DNA of 64,000 bases from Colwellia ponticola (lineage in GTDB: Bacteria > Pseudomonadota > Gammaproteobacteria > Enterobacterales > Alteromonadaceae), in assembly GCF_005885605.1 (NCBI RefSeq), contig NZ_SZVP01000009.1:62001-126000 (forward strand), in the 5' to 3' direction. The translations under genes and the position numbers were made by a program. The notes beneath the pieces were generated by a model. The model was given only the letters and a program-made list of their open reading frames with translations, was not told the DNA's origin and searched no databases. This document shows positions 9,886 through 20,119 of this stretch, piece after piece. Every line of letters starts with the position of its first letter. Within the stretch, counting starts at the first letter, position 1.

Positions 9886-9931
9886 ACTAGATCACTCAAT
9901 CATAGGTAATGTGATCATTGAGTGATCTAGT
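9886..9931. repeat. 15-bp perfect inverted repeat between dbpA and zapE
   Basis: ACTAGATCACTCAAT (9886-9900) is inverted exactly at 9917-9931 with a 16-nt loop. In the minus-strand transcript it is followed by A residues, not U, so it is not a classical terminator for dbpA. A regulator operator or an RNA-processing hairpin is possible. Confidence 0.6.
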
Positions 9932-9953
9932 ACTTAGTTACTTTTGGTTAGCA

Positions 9954-11360
9954 TTAATTAGTTAGATGACGCGCATTAAACGTACGACCTTTCATTTTAC
10001 CTTTAGCGAGTTTTTTTAACGCTAAATTTAACGCGGATTTAGTCACCGCAACATAGGCTTTATTATCAAGTACAGATATTTTTCCAACTTGTGACCCTTG
10101 GATACCATTATCTCCGGTTAGTGCACCTAATATGTCTCCCGGACGTACTTTTTGCTTTTTACCACCATCAATTTGAATGGTTGCCATTTTTGCTTGTGGG
10201 CGCTGATGCGCAAGTACTGACAATGAAGGTAACGGCTCAGGTGCAATAACTGCTTCCAAATAATCTTCAAGTAAACCAACCTTGTAACTTTCTTTGTCAC
10301 TGTACAATGAATACGCTAAGCCTGTGCTGCCTGCTCGTCCTGTGCGACCAATTCGATGAACATGTACTTCACTATCGCGGGCAATATGAAAATTAATCAC
10401 CAAGTCTAAGCTGTCTATGTCTAAACCACGTGCAGCCACATCGGTAGCAACAAGAATGGAGGCACTTTTATTCGCAAAGCGTAGTAAAGTTTGATCTCTG
10501 TCTCGCTGCTCTAAATCACCATGCAAGGCTAAGACACTAAAACCGTCAAAATGTAAGCTATCGGCAACTTGTTTAACGTCTTTTTTGGTATTACAAAAGA
10601 TAACAGTCGACTCAACTTGCGTGTCTAACAATAATAAGCGCAGTGCATCAAGACGCTCTTCATCATTACCAATTTTGAAAAACGTCTGGCTGATGGTTGA
10701 TTTGTTTTCACTTGACGCAACTTTAACCATGATTGGATCTGTCATGATACTTTCACTAATCGACTTGATCTGCTCTGGGAAGGTAGCACTAAAAAGTAAG
10801 GTTTGACGATCAAGTGGCGTACGTCTTACGATGTTATCAAGTGCTGCTTGAAAGCCCATTTCTAACATACGATCGGCTTCATCAAGTACCAGTAAATCTA
10901 CATTTTCTAAAGATAAAGTTCCTTTAATAACATGTTCTTCAAGACGACCCGGTGTACCAACAATAATATGTGCGCCATGCTCTAACGAACCAATTTGAGG
11001 ACCAAAAGGTGTGCCACCGCACAGCGTTAATATTTTAATATTGTGAATACCACGAGCAAGCTTACGTAACTCTTTAGCTACTTGATCAGCGAGTTCGCGT
11101 GTTGGACAAATAACCAAAGATTGAATGCGAAAGCGTTTGACTTCAAGTTTGTTCAGTAATGCTAAACCAAAAGCCGCGGTTTTACCTGAGCCAGTTTGTC
11201 CTTCACCAATAACATCTTTACCTTTAAGCATTTCAGGTAATGTTTTCGCTTGAATGGGTGTCATTTGCTCATAGCCAAGCGACGATAAGTTGCTAACTAA
11301 ATCCTGTTTTAAGCCTAATGATGTGAAAGCTAACGGTGATGTAGTTGTCGTAGTACTCAA
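9954..11360 (-). CDS. dbpA: ATP-dependent RNA helicase DbpA
   Basis: This is a 468-aa DEAD-box helicase that acts in 50S subunit assembly, targeted to 23S rRNA hairpin 92. Motifs in order: Q motif with MTPIQAKTLP, GQTGSGKT (I), PTRELADQ (Ia), VLDEADRMLEMGF (II), FSATFP (III), and HRIGRTGR (VI). The C-terminal DbpA RNA-binding domain begins at IQIDGGKKQKVRPGDILGAL, which separates it from other DEAD-box helicases. The start is TTG at 11360 with AGAGG about 12 bases upstream; no ATG exists before the conserved region. Confidence 0.95.
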   Translation of the reverse strand: MSTTTTTSPLAFTSLGLKQDLVSNLSSLGYEQMTPIQAKTLPEMLKGKDVIGEGQTGSGKTAAFGLALLNKLEVKRFRIQSLVICPTRELADQVAKELRKLARGIHNIKILTLCGGTPFGPQIGSLEHGAHIIVGTPGRLEEHVIKGTLSLENVDLLVLDEADRMLEMGFQAALDNIVRRTPLDRQTLLFSATFPEQIKSISESIMTDPIMVKVASSENKSTISQTFFKIGNDEERLDALRLLLLDTQVESTVIFCNTKKDVKQVADSLHFDGFSVLALHGDLEQRDRDQTLLRFANKSASILVATDVAARGLDIDSLDLVINFHIARDSEVHVHRIGRTGRAGSTGLAYSLYSDKESYKVGLLEDYLEAVIAPEPLPSLSVLAHQRPQAKMATIQIDGGKKQKVRPGDILGALTGDNGIQGSQVGKISVLDNKAYVAVTKSALNLALKKLAKGKMKGRTFNARHLTN

Positions 11361-11536
11361 AATAAACGCCTCTGGGTTAAAGCGGCTCAGTAAAGCTAAG
11401 CCAAATAATTATCAAAAAATAAAAAGTGGTCGAAAGTTAATAAAACTATCAATACAAAGACAAGAGTGCTTTCATGAGATAGCTAATGCGCGCATAATAA
11501 CAGTAATTTTTGTACAACCCCAGCAGATTCAAAGCG

Positions 11537-11971
11537 ATGAACACAGATTCAAAACAGTTATTAATAGCGCAATGGCAAACTTTGCATAATAGCCATGAAA
11601 ATTATGAACATTATGCGTTAATAATCAAGCTTGTAACAATTGTAATGACAGTATTGGCGCTAGCCTTTTCAATAAATACACTGACACTATTATTAATATT
11701 AGCCACGCTTTGGATGCAAGAAGGTATTTGGAAGACCTATCAGCAAAGAGCAGTAAGTGCGATAATAGCCATTGAAGATAAGTTAGCGCCAACTCAACTT
11801 GAGCAACTTGAACAAAAAAATGAGTTAACTAAGGCCCATTTGGTTTATACACAGTGGCAAGCTAACCGCCCTAATTCAACAGCGCTCATTGCTGAGTATA
11901 TACAAAATGCCTTAAAACCAACCGTATTATATCCATATTTTCCTTTGATGCTTGTCGTCGTTATTTTTTAA
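11537..11971 (+). CDS. Small membrane protein of unknown function
   Basis: This is a 144-aa protein from the ATG at 11537; the frame extends 9 codons further up to a TTG, but ATG is preferred. It has one long or two tightly packed membrane segments near residues 33-60 (ALIIKLVTIVMTVLALAFSI, then LTLLLILATLWM). A soluble helical stretch follows, with QLEQLEQKNELTKAHLVYTQWQ. A final hydrophobic end reads YFPLMLVVVIF. It was not recognised. It diverges from dbpA and lies 58 bp before a DUF2986 gene, so the two may be cotranscribed. Confidence 0.7.
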   Translation: MNTDSKQLLIAQWQTLHNSHENYEHYALIIKLVTIVMTVLALAFSINTLTLLLILATLWMQEGIWKTYQQRAVSAIIAIEDKLAPTQLEQLEQKNELTKAHLVYTQWQANRPNSTALIAEYIQNALKPTVLYPYFPLMLVVVIF

Positions 11972-12029
11972 TCGCAAGCAACAAGTCGTAAAATATCAGA
12001 TAATTTTAGTTTTATGTAGAGACAAAACA

Positions 12030-12179
12030 ATGAACAGAAAAAAGAAAATGAATAATATTTTGAAGAAGAAAATTAAAAAATCTAATTTAAAGCTTCAAAC
12101 AAGTAATAAGCCTAAGTATATATCTAAAGCACAAAGAGCTAAGCTTGCTGAAGAAGAAAATAGTCAAGAGCAAGAATAG
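12030..12179 (+). CDS. DUF2986 family basic micro-protein
   Basis: This is a 49-aa, very basic protein that begins MNRKKKMNNILKKKIKKSN and contains PKYISKAQRAKLAEEE. It agrees with the DUF2986 family of 40-50-aa proteins from marine gammaproteobacteria, whose function is unknown. The ATG at 12030 is chosen because the family starts MNRKKK and AGAGA lies about 9 bases upstream; upstream codons in frame show no family similarity. The basic N-terminal half and acidic tail suggest nucleic acid or ribosome contact, but this is a guess. Confidence 0.8.
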   Translation: MNRKKKMNNILKKKIKKSNLKLQTSNKPKYISKAQRAKLAEEENSQEQE

Positions 12180-12223
12180 TTCCTAGCCAATCAGAGGCTT
12201 ATGTGCCTGTACTAAGCCAATAA

Positions 12224-12252
12224 AAAAGGGCACTCAATGAGTGCCCTTTTCT
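12224..12252. terminator. Bidirectional terminator between DUF2986 gene and RND pump
   Basis: AAAAGGGCACT (12224-12234) pairs with AGTGCCCTTTT (12240-12250) around a 5-nt loop. A residues on the left and T residues on the right serve both convergent transcripts. Confidence 0.9.
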
Positions 12253-12266
12253 GTGTAAACATAGCG

Positions 12267-15200
12267 TTATGTCAGATCTGTTTGTCCTTTTAGCTTTTCT
12301 CGCATACGTTGGATCAACAAATAGAAGTAAGGCACCAGTAAGGTACCAAATAGCGTTGCTGCTATCATACCAGCCAGTACAGTGACACCCAAAGATACAC
12401 GACTACCAGCACCAGCGCCCGTTGCAAAAACCAGTGGTAATACACCTAATATAAATGAGAAGGCTGTCATCAACACCGCTCTAAAACGCATTCTTGCCGC
12501 ATTAAGTGCAGCATTTAGTATAGTTTCTCCTGCTGCCCTTTGCTCCATCGCAAATTCAACAATCAAAATAGCTGTTTTAGTCGAAAGACCAATAAGCAAT
12601 ACTAAGCCAACCTGTGCATAAATGTTATTCGACATCCCTAACGTGTACAGCGCTAACATAGCACCAAATAAAGCTAATGGTACCGCCGCTATCACCGAGA
12701 ATGGAATAGTCCAACTTTCATATTGTGCAACTAAGAATAAATAAACAAAAACAATCGCTAAACCAAATAAGATAGGCGCTAAGTTACCCGCTTCTAACTC
12801 TTGTTTAGACTGACCTGACCATTCATAGGTATAACCTTGAGGCAATGCACTAGCGAGTTCTTCCATTATTGCAATAGATTGACCTGAAGAATAGCCTGGA
12901 GACGCATTACCAGTAATACTTGCGCTACGATACAAATTGAAATGACTAAGAGTCGTTGCACCTAAAATAGGTTTAACCGTTGCTAATGTTGTTAACGGTA
13001 CCATTTCATCATCTTTATTTCGAACAAAGTAATAACGCAGATCCGAGGGATCTTTACGGTATTGACTTTCTGCTTGAATAGTCACTCGATAAGTACGACC
13101 AAATTGGCTAAAGTCGTTAATGTATAAAGAGCCTAACTGTGCTTGTAAGGTAGAGAAAATATCAGTTAATGCCACACCTTGAGCTTTAGCTTTATTACGA
13201 TCAACTTCTAAAAAATATTGCGGTACATTAGCACGGTAAGTACTAAAAACACGCGATAACTCTGGTCGTTGGTTAGCCTCATAAATAAGACCATTCATCA
13301 CTTGTGCTAACTCACCAGGATCGCGCCCTTCACTATCTTGTAATTTAAAATCAAAACCTGAACTATTACCTAAACCAGGAATAGGTGGTGGATTAAATAC
13401 CATAATTTGCGCATCTGGCATCGCCCATAATTGCCCCATTAAGCGAGGGATCACTTGATTTAAGCCTAACTCAGGTGTGATACGTTCTTCCCAATCTTTA
13501 AGTAGAATAATCGCAAGACCATTATTTGATCCAGCACCACCTAAAAGTGAATAGCCTGAGACCGTAATAATATCAACAACAGCATCATCATTTAAAATGG
13601 TAGGCGTTATTTTATCTAAAACGGCTTTGGTACGATTACTTGATGCAGCATCTGGTAACTGTACATCGACAAAAAGATAACCTTGGTCTTCAGCAGGTAA
13701 AAATGCCGTTGGCACCGATGTTGTTAACCAACCTGCCGCGATAAAAAGTAAACCAACAAAGAGCCCAACACGCATTACACGCTTCAATAAAAAGCCAACC
13801 ATATTAGTATAACCACCGGTCGCTTTAGTAATAAGGCGCTCAAACGGTAATAACCAGGTAACTGGTTTCATTTTTTCAGCACTTAACAGCACGGAACATA
13901 ATGCTGGGCTTAATGTTAAGGCATTAACTGAAGAAATAAGTACCGCAAAAGAAATAGTAACTGAGAATTGTTTATATAATTCACCCGTGATGCCCGGCAT
14001 AAAAGCAACAGGTACAAAAACCGCCAGTAATACTAAGGTAGTCGCGATGATAGGACCTGAGACTTGCTCCATTGCTTTAGTTACCGCTTCTTTAATGGGT
14101 AACTTATCTTCTTTTAAGATACGCTCAACGTTTTCAATCACAATAATGGCGTCATCAACAACAATACCAATAGCAAGTACTAAACCAAAGAGGGTAATAG
14201 TGTTAATTGAATAGCCCATTAAAATCATAAAAGCAAAAGTACCAATCAGTGAGACGGGAATTGCTAAAGTGGGGATAATGGTTGCACGCCAATTTTGTAA
14301 AAATAAGAAAACCACTAAAATAACTAAAGCAATGGCTTGTAATAAGGTAACCACCACCTCTTCAATAGAGCGGTCAATAAATTTGGTGGTGTCGTAAGGA
14401 ATGACATACTCTAGACCATCAGGAAAACGTTGCGATAGTTTGTCCATTTCAGCTTTTACTAACGAAGCAACCTCTGTTGCGTTAGCATCAGGAAGCTGAT
14501 AAATAACAAGAAAGGCTGTTTCTTTACCATTTAATCGTGCTTGAGTAGCGTAATCTTCAGCGCCTAGTTCTAAACGGGCAATATCACTTAAATGAATAAA
14601 ATTACCGTTACGTTGCGCTCTAATAATTGTTTGACCAAATTCTTCCGGTGTTTTTAAACGACCTTTAGCCTGAATAGAGTATTCAAATTGTTGATTAGGC
14701 AAGGTAGGACTAGCACCTAACTTACCCGCAGCAACAATCATGTTTTGCTCTTGTAAAGCTTGCTGTACTTCAGTAACCGTAATACCTAGTGAAGCCATAC
14801 GTTCTGGATTTAACCAAGCACGCATGCTGTAGGTCATTTCCCCCATCACTTCTGCAGAAGCAACCCCTTTAATACGCCCTAGCGGTTCAGTTAGGTAATT
14901 CGTCGCATAGTTACTTAAAAAGAGTTGGTCGATACCTTGTTGTTCAGAAAACAAGTTAATGCCTAAGAGCATAGCACTTGATCTTTTCTTAACATTTACC
15001 CCTTGTCTTGTTACCTCTGATGGTAATGAACTCGTTGCTAACGCGACTCTATTTTGTACGTTAACCTGGGCAATATCACCATCGGTACCTACTTTAAAAT
15101 ATACCGTGATAACAGCACTACCATTGTTAGACGCTGAAGATTCAATGTACATCATATCTTCCACACCATTAATTTGCTCTTCGATGGGGCGAATAACAGA

Positions 15201-15380
15201 CTCTTCTACAACTTGGGCACTCGCTCCTGGATAAACTGCAGAAATTTGTACCTGAGGCGGCGTAATTTCAGGGTACATATTTATCGGTAAGAGGCTCATG
15301 GCTATTAAGCCAGCAAGCGTGATAACAATTGAGATAACAAAGGCAAATTTAGGCCGATTGATAAAAGTTTTACTGATCAT
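12267..15380 (-). CDS. RND family multidrug efflux permease (AcrB/MexB type)
   Basis: This is a 1037-aa inner-membrane proton antiporter of the HAE1 (hydrophobe/amphiphile efflux) family. A first membrane segment lies at about residues 10-28, followed by a large periplasmic loop beginning [20 protein letters not shown]. The proton-relay pair is visible in [19 protein letters not shown] (TM4), and the partner Lys in [19 protein letters not shown] (TM10). Two homologous halves are evident. It is downstream of its adaptor with a 14-bp gap, in one operon. No outer-membrane TolC-like gene is adjacent, so it probably shares a distant one. The substrate cannot be told from sequence. Confidence 0.93.
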   Translation of the reverse strand: MISKTFINRPKFAFVISIVITLAGLIAMSLLPINMYPEITPPQVQISAVYPGASAQVVEESVIRPIEEQINGVEDMMYIESSASNNGSAVITVYFKVGTDGDIAQVNVQNRVALATSSLPSEVTRQGVNVKKRSSAMLLGINLFSEQQGIDQLFLSNYATNYLTEPLGRIKGVASAEVMGEMTYSMRAWLNPERMASLGITVTEVQQALQEQNMIVAAGKLGASPTLPNQQFEYSIQAKGRLKTPEEFGQTIIRAQRNGNFIHLSDIARLELGAEDYATQARLNGKETAFLVIYQLPDANATEVASLVKAEMDKLSQRFPDGLEYVIPYDTTKFIDRSIEEVVVTLLQAIALVILVVFLFLQNWRATIIPTLAIPVSLIGTFAFMILMGYSINTITLFGLVLAIGIVVDDAIIVIENVERILKEDKLPIKEAVTKAMEQVSGPIIATTLVLLAVFVPVAFMPGITGELYKQFSVTISFAVLISSVNALTLSPALCSVLLSAEKMKPVTWLLPFERLITKATGGYTNMVGFLLKRVMRVGLFVGLLFIAAGWLTTSVPTAFLPAEDQGYLFVDVQLPDAASSNRTKAVLDKITPTILNDDAVVDIITVSGYSLLGGAGSNNGLAIILLKDWEERITPELGLNQVIPRLMGQLWAMPDAQIMVFNPPPIPGLGNSSGFDFKLQDSEGRDPGELAQVMNGLIYEANQRPELSRVFSTYRANVPQYFLEVDRNKAKAQGVALTDIFSTLQAQLGSLYINDFSQFGRTYRVTIQAESQYRKDPSDLRYYFVRNKDDEMVPLTTLATVKPILGATTLSHFNLYRSASITGNASPGYSSGQSIAIMEELASALPQGYTYEWSGQSKQELEAGNLAPILFGLAIVFVYLFLVAQYESWTIPFSVIAAVPLALFGAMLALYTLGMSNNIYAQVGLVLLIGLSTKTAILIVEFAMEQRAAGETILNAALNAARMRFRAVLMTAFSFILGVLPLVFATGAGAGSRVSLGVTVLAGMIAATLFGTLLVPYFYLLIQRMREKLKGQTDLT

Positions 15381-15394
15381 AAAATCGTCCTTAA

Positions 15395-16657
15395 TTACTT
15401 ATCAGTGTTAGCATTAGGGCTAATTTTTTCTTCAGTAACAGCTGAAGAATCATCAATATCTGTGATAGTACCAATCAGTGGATCAACTTGTTTTTCAATA
15501 CCTTTCACTTCAATACCTGAACGCACTTTTTGCAAGCCTTCGATAATCACTTTTTCGCCCATATCAACACCTTTTTCCACAACCCACATGGCATTAATTC
15601 TTCGACCTAAAGTAACTTGGCGTTGCACAACTTTATTACTGTTATCAACAATCAGTACAAACTTTCCTTGTTGGTTTTCTTGTACAGCTGCTTGAGGAAT
15701 TAACGCCATTTCTTCTTTCTTTTGACTATCAAGAATAAGCGTAACAAATAAGCCCGGTAAAATAATATTTTCAGGGTTTGGAAATAGCGTTCTCAACCCA
15801 ACAGTACCCATACCTTGAGAGATTTTAGTATCCGCAAAATCTAATTTTCCTTTTTCTGGGTACTCTGAGTTATTTGGCAAACGCAATGAGATATCAAACT
15901 CAAAGCTTTCACTTTGATTGACCCCTTGATGTGATTGTTGGTATGAAATATAAAGGCTTTCTTCTAATTGGAAGCTCACATAGATGGGATCAGTAATAAT
16001 AAGCGTGGCTAAGGTATTGCTTGCTGGACTAACAATGTTACCCACATTGTAATTGACTTTACCGATCCGGCCAGTAAAAGGTGCTCTTATTGTGGTATAA
16101 CTTAAATCCAGTTCAGCTTTTTCCAGCGCCGCTTGTGCTGCCTTCACAGCAGAGGTAGCTTGTGACTCTTCCGTGGTTAATCGATCAAAATCAGATTGTG
16201 AGATATAACCGTCATTAATAAGTTCATGGGCGCGTTTCAAGTTACGCTTAGCGTTTTCTTCACCTGAAACTCGTGAGCTTAAATCAGCTTTTGCTGATGA
16301 CAAAGCCGCTTGGTAAGCTGCGGGATCAATTCTTAGCAGCACTTGACCTTTTTCAACGAAACTGCCTTCTTTAAAGTGACGTTCCGTTAACTCCCCTTCA
16401 ACACGAGCACGTAGGTTAGCTTCTTTAAACGCTTCAGTGCGTGCAACAAATTCTCGATAACCACCAACGGGTTGTGATTTTATCGAATAAACGGATACTG
16501 CCGGTGCTGGAGGTTTAACCGCCCCGTCTTCTTTACCACATGCGGTAAGTGTTAATGAGATAAGCCCAAGTAATACAAAGTTATTCTTCACTAAGCTAAG
16601 CGATAAATTAAAGGCTGAGGTAGAACGGTGGGGTTGTTTTAAAAAGCGCTTGAGCAT
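15395..16657 (-). CDS. RND efflux periplasmic adaptor (membrane fusion lipoprotein)
   Basis: This is a 420-aa AcrA/MexA-type adaptor linking the permease to an outer-membrane channel. An N-terminal hydrophobic stretch ends in LTLTAC, a lipobox, so it should be a lipoprotein anchored in the inner membrane. The barrel-sandwich half [20 protein letters not shown], a coiled-coil hairpin (about 100-180) and the second half [18 protein letters not shown] follow. The ATG at 16657 has AAGGA 8 bases upstream; a TTG directly before it is less likely. A long stretch of about 20 residues precedes the hydrophobic core. No regulator gene is beside the operon. Confidence 0.92.
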   Translation of the reverse strand: MLKRFLKQPHRSTSAFNLSLSLVKNNFVLLGLISLTLTACGKEDGAVKPPAPAVSVYSIKSQPVGGYREFVARTEAFKEANLRARVEGELTERHFKEGSFVEKGQVLLRIDPAAYQAALSSAKADLSSRVSGEENAKRNLKRAHELINDGYISQSDFDRLTTEESQATSAVKAAQAALEKAELDLSYTTIRAPFTGRIGKVNYNVGNIVSPASNTLATLIITDPIYVSFQLEESLYISYQQSHQGVNQSESFEFDISLRLPNNSEYPEKGKLDFADTKISQGMGTVGLRTLFPNPENIILPGLFVTLILDSQKKEEMALIPQAAVQENQQGKFVLIVDNSNKVVQRQVTLGRRINAMWVVEKGVDMGEKVIIEGLQKVRSGIEVKGIEKQVDPLIGTITDIDDSSAVTEEKISPNANTDK

Positions 16658-17079
16658 CAAATTATTCCTTGTAAAATTATACCAATTAAATTAATTAATC
16701 ACTGAGCGACAAGTAAAAGTTTTAAAGGCTAGGTGCTCCTTGATGAGAATAGTTAGCTCAGCAGTCATATTACGACCTCTGCTAAACGACTACATTGCTG
16801 TAGCGCCCTGCTCAACATTTCAACATTAATAAAGACCTGTATAACCTGTTACAATTTTATTAGGCAAAGCACCCTTAAGCACTTATTAGTAAAAGTATCC
16901 TATCAAAATGAGCAAATATAAACCGTTATATATAAGCCTTATTTTAATTCTGAGCTTGTGAGTAGCAATCTAGGGTAATTATTTAATTAATTCGTTTAGT
17001 ATTATGCTTTTATTGTCGTTAGTTAATTATTACACAAGCGACAAATAATGCAGTAATTATTTGTACCTGTAATTATAAA
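16658..17079. other. Intergenic region upstream of the RND operon
   Basis: This stretch of about 420 bases has no gene. It must hold the promoter of the adaptor-pump operon on the minus strand. No convincing -35/-10 pair, operator palindrome or small ORF was recognised. Confidence 0.5.
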
Positions 17080-17108
17080 AAAGCCGTGAACAATGTTCAC
17101 GGCTTTAT
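17080..17108. terminator. Terminator after hpf
   Basis: AAAGCCGTGAAC (17080-17091) pairs with GTTCACGGCTTT (17095-17106) around a 3-nt loop. A residues on its left become a U tract in the minus-strand hpf transcript. Confidence 0.9.
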
Positions 17109-17162
17109 AATTACCTTATAGCGACTGACTACCTAGCGATAATTAGTGACAAAAACATCACT

Positions 17163-17525
17163 TTACTCAGAGGCTAAATTCATCTCTTGTACTTTTTCAT
17201 AGGCAATTTCAGGGGTAGTAGGGTCAGGCTTATTATGCAAATTAGCTTTTAATTGACCTTTTCTATGCTTTAATGCGGCATCTAGCTTCTTAGCTGCATT
17301 AGCGATAGCCGGGTACATCACCTCATTAGACCCTGAAGCAGAAATACGGCCACCTTCATAACTTGTTGTTAACTCCACTTGGTGTTGGTGATGATCTTTA
17401 GAAATAATAACATCTAAGGCGATCAGTGTAGGAAAGTGGCTAGCTATTTTAGAGAATTTTTCTTCGATATGCTCTTTGATTGAGTCATTTACTTCTACAT
17501 GATGACCAGAAAGATTTATTTTCAT
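17163..17525 (-). CDS. hpf: Ribosome hibernation factor (HPF/RaiA family)
   Basis: This 120-aa cytoplasmic protein binds the decoding region of the 30S subunit and silences or dimerises ribosomes in stationary phase. The beta-alpha-beta core starts MKINLSGHHVEVNDSIKEH, continues FPTLIALDVIIS, and ends MYPAIANAAKKLDAALKHRKGQL, as in short HPF. A C-terminal tail of about 25 residues (NLHNKPDPTTPEIAYEKVQE) is longer than in E. coli HPF (95 aa) and nearer RaiA/YfiA length (113 aa), so either name could apply. It is monocistronic, with its own terminator. Confidence 0.85.
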   Translation of the reverse strand: MKINLSGHHVEVNDSIKEHIEEKFSKIASHFPTLIALDVIISKDHHQHQVELTTSYEGGRISASGSNEVMYPAIANAAKKLDAALKHRKGQLKANLHNKPDPTTPEIAYEKVQEMNLASE

Positions 17526-18118
17526 AGGTATTCCTTTTTTACTATTACTTAAAGTCTTACTTAAAGACTAACTTATCTACATGATATTGTCATTATCATC
17601 GCTTACCATAACAATATCTCATTAACTTAACTGTTTCACAACTTTATTATTTTACATTGTCTCTGTTAACAACTGACTTAAGTAACTTCAGTGACTTAAG
17701 GTTACTAATAGACCTTAGGGCTAATTCAGCTAAAACAAGTAACACTGCTAAATATTTTATTTAGCAACACTCGCTACAATGTTATTAATGAGTAACGACT
17801 TTATTAGGGCTATTACGCTTTCGAGATTAAATTTCTTCTAGCTCAAAGCGCTTTAGTCACGGCGGATACTATATAGCCTAGTTATTGTGTACATATACAA
17901 TTCAACAAAAATAAAAAACTTTTAGCCGGATGCTTCGGGCAGCACTTTTTGGGCATTTTACTAATATAAACAATCACAAAATTCGTGATATTAAACCATA
18001 GTAAAATAGCGTAAATATTAAGGGAGCTTATTGTTCTAAAATAAGGAATGAGTGGATATAGAGTAGATTAGATAAAATAATAAAAGGTTAAAGCTGGATG
18101 AATAATGACTAGAATAAA
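17526..18118. other. Long intergenic region between pgpA and hpf
   Basis: About 590 bases without a plausible gene. It holds the hpf promoter region, two adjacent ACTTAAAG words just upstream of hpf, and a perfect 9-bp hairpin, TGCTAAATA with TATTTAGCA (17746-17766). A decayed copy of the repeat seen at 5038-5298 lies at 17807-17960. Nothing else was recognised. Confidence 0.6.
17807..17960. repeat. Decayed, truncated relative of the 5038-5298 element
   Basis: The start GGGCTATTACGCTTTCGAG and the following TTAAATTT, AAAGCG and TAGCCTAGTTAT words align in the same order with the left two thirds of the 5038-5298 element. The best-kept core, CTTTTAGCCGGATGCTTCGG (17919-17938), differs from the first copy at one of 20 bases. 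The right terminal repeat is absent, and the left one is degraded. It looks like an old, incomplete insertion. Confidence 0.65.
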
Positions 18119-18592
18119 TCAGAAAATAAGGTGCATGATAATCAGTGCGAATAAGCCTGCGAGTACATCATCAAACATAATACCAAAACCTCCGGTTAAT
18201 TTTTTATCTGCGATGGAAATAGGCCAAGGTTTAGCAATATCAAAAACTCTAAAAAGAATAAAGCCCACTAAAACACTCTGCCAAGAGACAGGTACCATAA
18301 ACATCGTTATAAAAAAGCCAGCAAACTCATCCCAAACAATGGCACCATGATCATGAACGCCAACATCACTAGCCGCTTTACCACAGATATAAACACCTGC
18401 GACACAAACAACGATCACGACTAAGGCATAAATTAACGGTGTTAAACCACTCATCAATAAAAATAACGGTACAGCAGCCAGTGTGCCGAAAGTTCCTGGC
18501 GCTTTAGGGGCTAAGCCACTACCAAAACCTAACGCTAAAAATTGAATCGGGTTTGTAAGGTCAAACTTAACTTGGGTATTTTTACCTGACAT
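18119..18592 (-). CDS. pgpA: Phosphatidylglycerophosphatase A
   Basis: This inner-membrane enzyme dephosphorylates phosphatidylglycerol phosphate to phosphatidylglycerol. The 157-aa protein carries the family stretch LALGFGSGLAPKAPGTFGTL near its start, then several membrane segments with VGVHDHGAIVWDEFAGF, which contains the conserved acidic metal-binding residues. ATG at 18592 is chosen (AGG about 10 bases upstream); a TTG three codons earlier is also in frame. It follows thiL at 37 bp, the conserved nusB-thiL-pgpA order. Confidence 0.94.
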   Translation of the reverse strand: MSGKNTQVKFDLTNPIQFLALGFGSGLAPKAPGTFGTLAAVPLFLLMSGLTPLIYALVVIVVCVAGVYICGKAASDVGVHDHGAIVWDEFAGFFITMFMVPVSWQSVLVGFILFRVFDIAKPWPISIADKKLTGGFGIMFDDVLAGLFALIIMHLIF

Positions 18593-18629
18593 ATAAATCA
18601 AGGCCTATGTTGTTGATCATTTTTATAAA

Positions 18630-19592
18630 TTATTCGCTAAAATGCTCAAAACCAACCGTCTTGATTGAAATAGGTTTATTGTTTAACGTCGTTGATATTG
18701 TCTGGGAAGCATTGATTTGCCCAATGCAAGTTACAGAGGTAGCAGCATGAGACATTGCTGTTTCCATACCTACCTTATTGTCTTCAGAAACAGTAAACAA
18801 TAACTCGTAATCATCACCACCTGATAATGCTAAGGCAATAGCATCTTCAGCAAGTAAGCTATCACGCATTATGTTAGACAATGGTAATGCATCAAGTACT
18901 ACATTAGCTCCAACATTAGAGGCTTGGCATAGATGTCCCAAGTCAGCAATTAAGCCATCAGAAAGGTCAATAGCCGAAGAAGCGTATTCTCGGATTGTTT
19001 GCCCCGCTAATACTCTTGGTCTAGGGTAATCAAGTTTGTTCCTGATAGTATCAATATACTGTGGTTGCAGTTCAACTTTACCGGTAATTTGCTGTAATGC
19101 TAAAGCAGCATCACCAAGATCACCGGTGACATAAAGCCAATCGCCCGATTTAGCACCCGATCGAGATAAGTAAGTATCTTTAGGCGTAAAGCCTTGTGCA
19201 GTAATCGTTATACTTAAAGGGCCTTGCGTGGTGTCTCCGCCAATGAGTTCTACGTTATAGAATTCACATAATTCAAACACACCTTGACTAAATTCAAGTA
19301 ACCAAGCTTCGTCTATGTCAGGTAAGGTAATAGCTAAAGATAACCAACTTGGCTTAGCCCCCATTGCAGCAATGTCCGATAAATTAACGGCAACGGCTTT
19401 ATGACCAATGGCTCTAGGGCTAGTTTCAAAAGGAAAATGTACGCCTGCAACTAATGTATCTGTTGTTACCACTAAATTTTGATTTTCAATGGGCGCTAAT
19501 ACTGCGCAGTCATCACCAATACCAAACACAACATCTTTACGCTTCACTGTCTGCTTGGTGAAGAAATGCTTAATTAACTCGAACTCTTTCAT
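18630..19592 (-). CDS. thiL: Thiamine-monophosphate kinase
   Basis: This cytoplasmic kinase makes thiamine diphosphate from thiamine monophosphate and ATP. The 320-aa protein of the PurM-like fold shows FGIGDDCAVLAP (metal/ATP site, near residue 23), TTDTLVAGVHF, AVNLSDIAAMGA and the later SSAIDLSDGLIADL and LSGGDDYELLF. Length is typical (about 325 aa). It sits between nusB (38 bp upstream) and pgpA. No thiamine riboswitch was seen in front of it. Confidence 0.96.
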   Translation of the reverse strand: MKEFELIKHFFTKQTVKRKDVVFGIGDDCAVLAPIENQNLVVTTDTLVAGVHFPFETSPRAIGHKAVAVNLSDIAAMGAKPSWLSLAITLPDIDEAWLLEFSQGVFELCEFYNVELIGGDTTQGPLSITITAQGFTPKDTYLSRSGAKSGDWLYVTGDLGDAALALQQITGKVELQPQYIDTIRNKLDYPRPRVLAGQTIREYASSAIDLSDGLIADLGHLCQASNVGANVVLDALPLSNIMRDSLLAEDAIALALSGGDDYELLFTVSEDNKVGMETAMSHAATSVTCIGQINASQTISTTLNNKPISIKTVGFEHFSE

Positions 19593-19630
19593 GCTAAGCC
19601 TTTAATAACTAGTCGTAACATACTAGTCAT

Positions 19631-20047
19631 TTATTCTTCAGGGCGAATTAGTTTAACGGTTTTATCTAGCACACCGTTAACAAACTTATGACTATCGTCA
19701 GCGGCAAATAATTTAGCTAATTCGATAGCTTCATTAATAACCACACGATAAGGTACGTCAGCACAATCTTTTAGCTCAAATACCGCAACACGTAATATCG
19801 CTTTTTCTACTTGATCAATATCATCAAGCGGGCGATCTACATAAGGAGAGATAAGCGCATCAATTTCAGTAACATTAGCCGTTACACCACGTAGTAATAA
19901 TTGAAAATATTCAATATCAAAACGACGTTTACTGTTCTCGCTAATAAAGTTTACTTCAACATCTTTTACTGAGTTATGACTAACTTGCCACGAGTAAGTT
20001 GCTTGTACGGCTAACTCACGTGCTTTTCTTCTAGGAGAAGGTTTCAC
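19631..20047 (-). CDS. nusB: Transcription antitermination factor NusB
   Basis: This 138-aa all-helical protein binds boxA RNA with NusE (S10) and promotes antitermination of rRNA operons. Family features: PRRKARELAVQATYSWQ at the N-terminus, DALISPYVDRPLDDIDQVEKAILR in the middle, and VVINEAIELAKLFAADDSHKFVNGVLD near the end. The start codon is GTG (20047) with TGGAAA about 10 bases upstream. It lies 72 bp after ribH on the same strand. Confidence 0.96.
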   Translation of the reverse strand: MKPSPRRKARELAVQATYSWQVSHNSVKDVEVNFISENSKRRFDIEYFQLLLRGVTANVTEIDALISPYVDRPLDDIDQVEKAILRVAVFELKDCADVPYRVVINEAIELAKLFAADDSHKFVNGVLDKTVKLIRPEE

Positions 20048-20119
20048 AATATGTTTCCATTTTTCTTAATTTTAGAAATAACGTTTAAAAATAGCGTTTA
20101 GAAATAAACGTTGGTAAAA

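Noticed and set aside
11290..11589. Plus-strand frame overlapping the dbpA start
   Set aside because: It overlaps the dbpA N-terminus and the start of the 11537 gene in another frame, with no supporting similarity.
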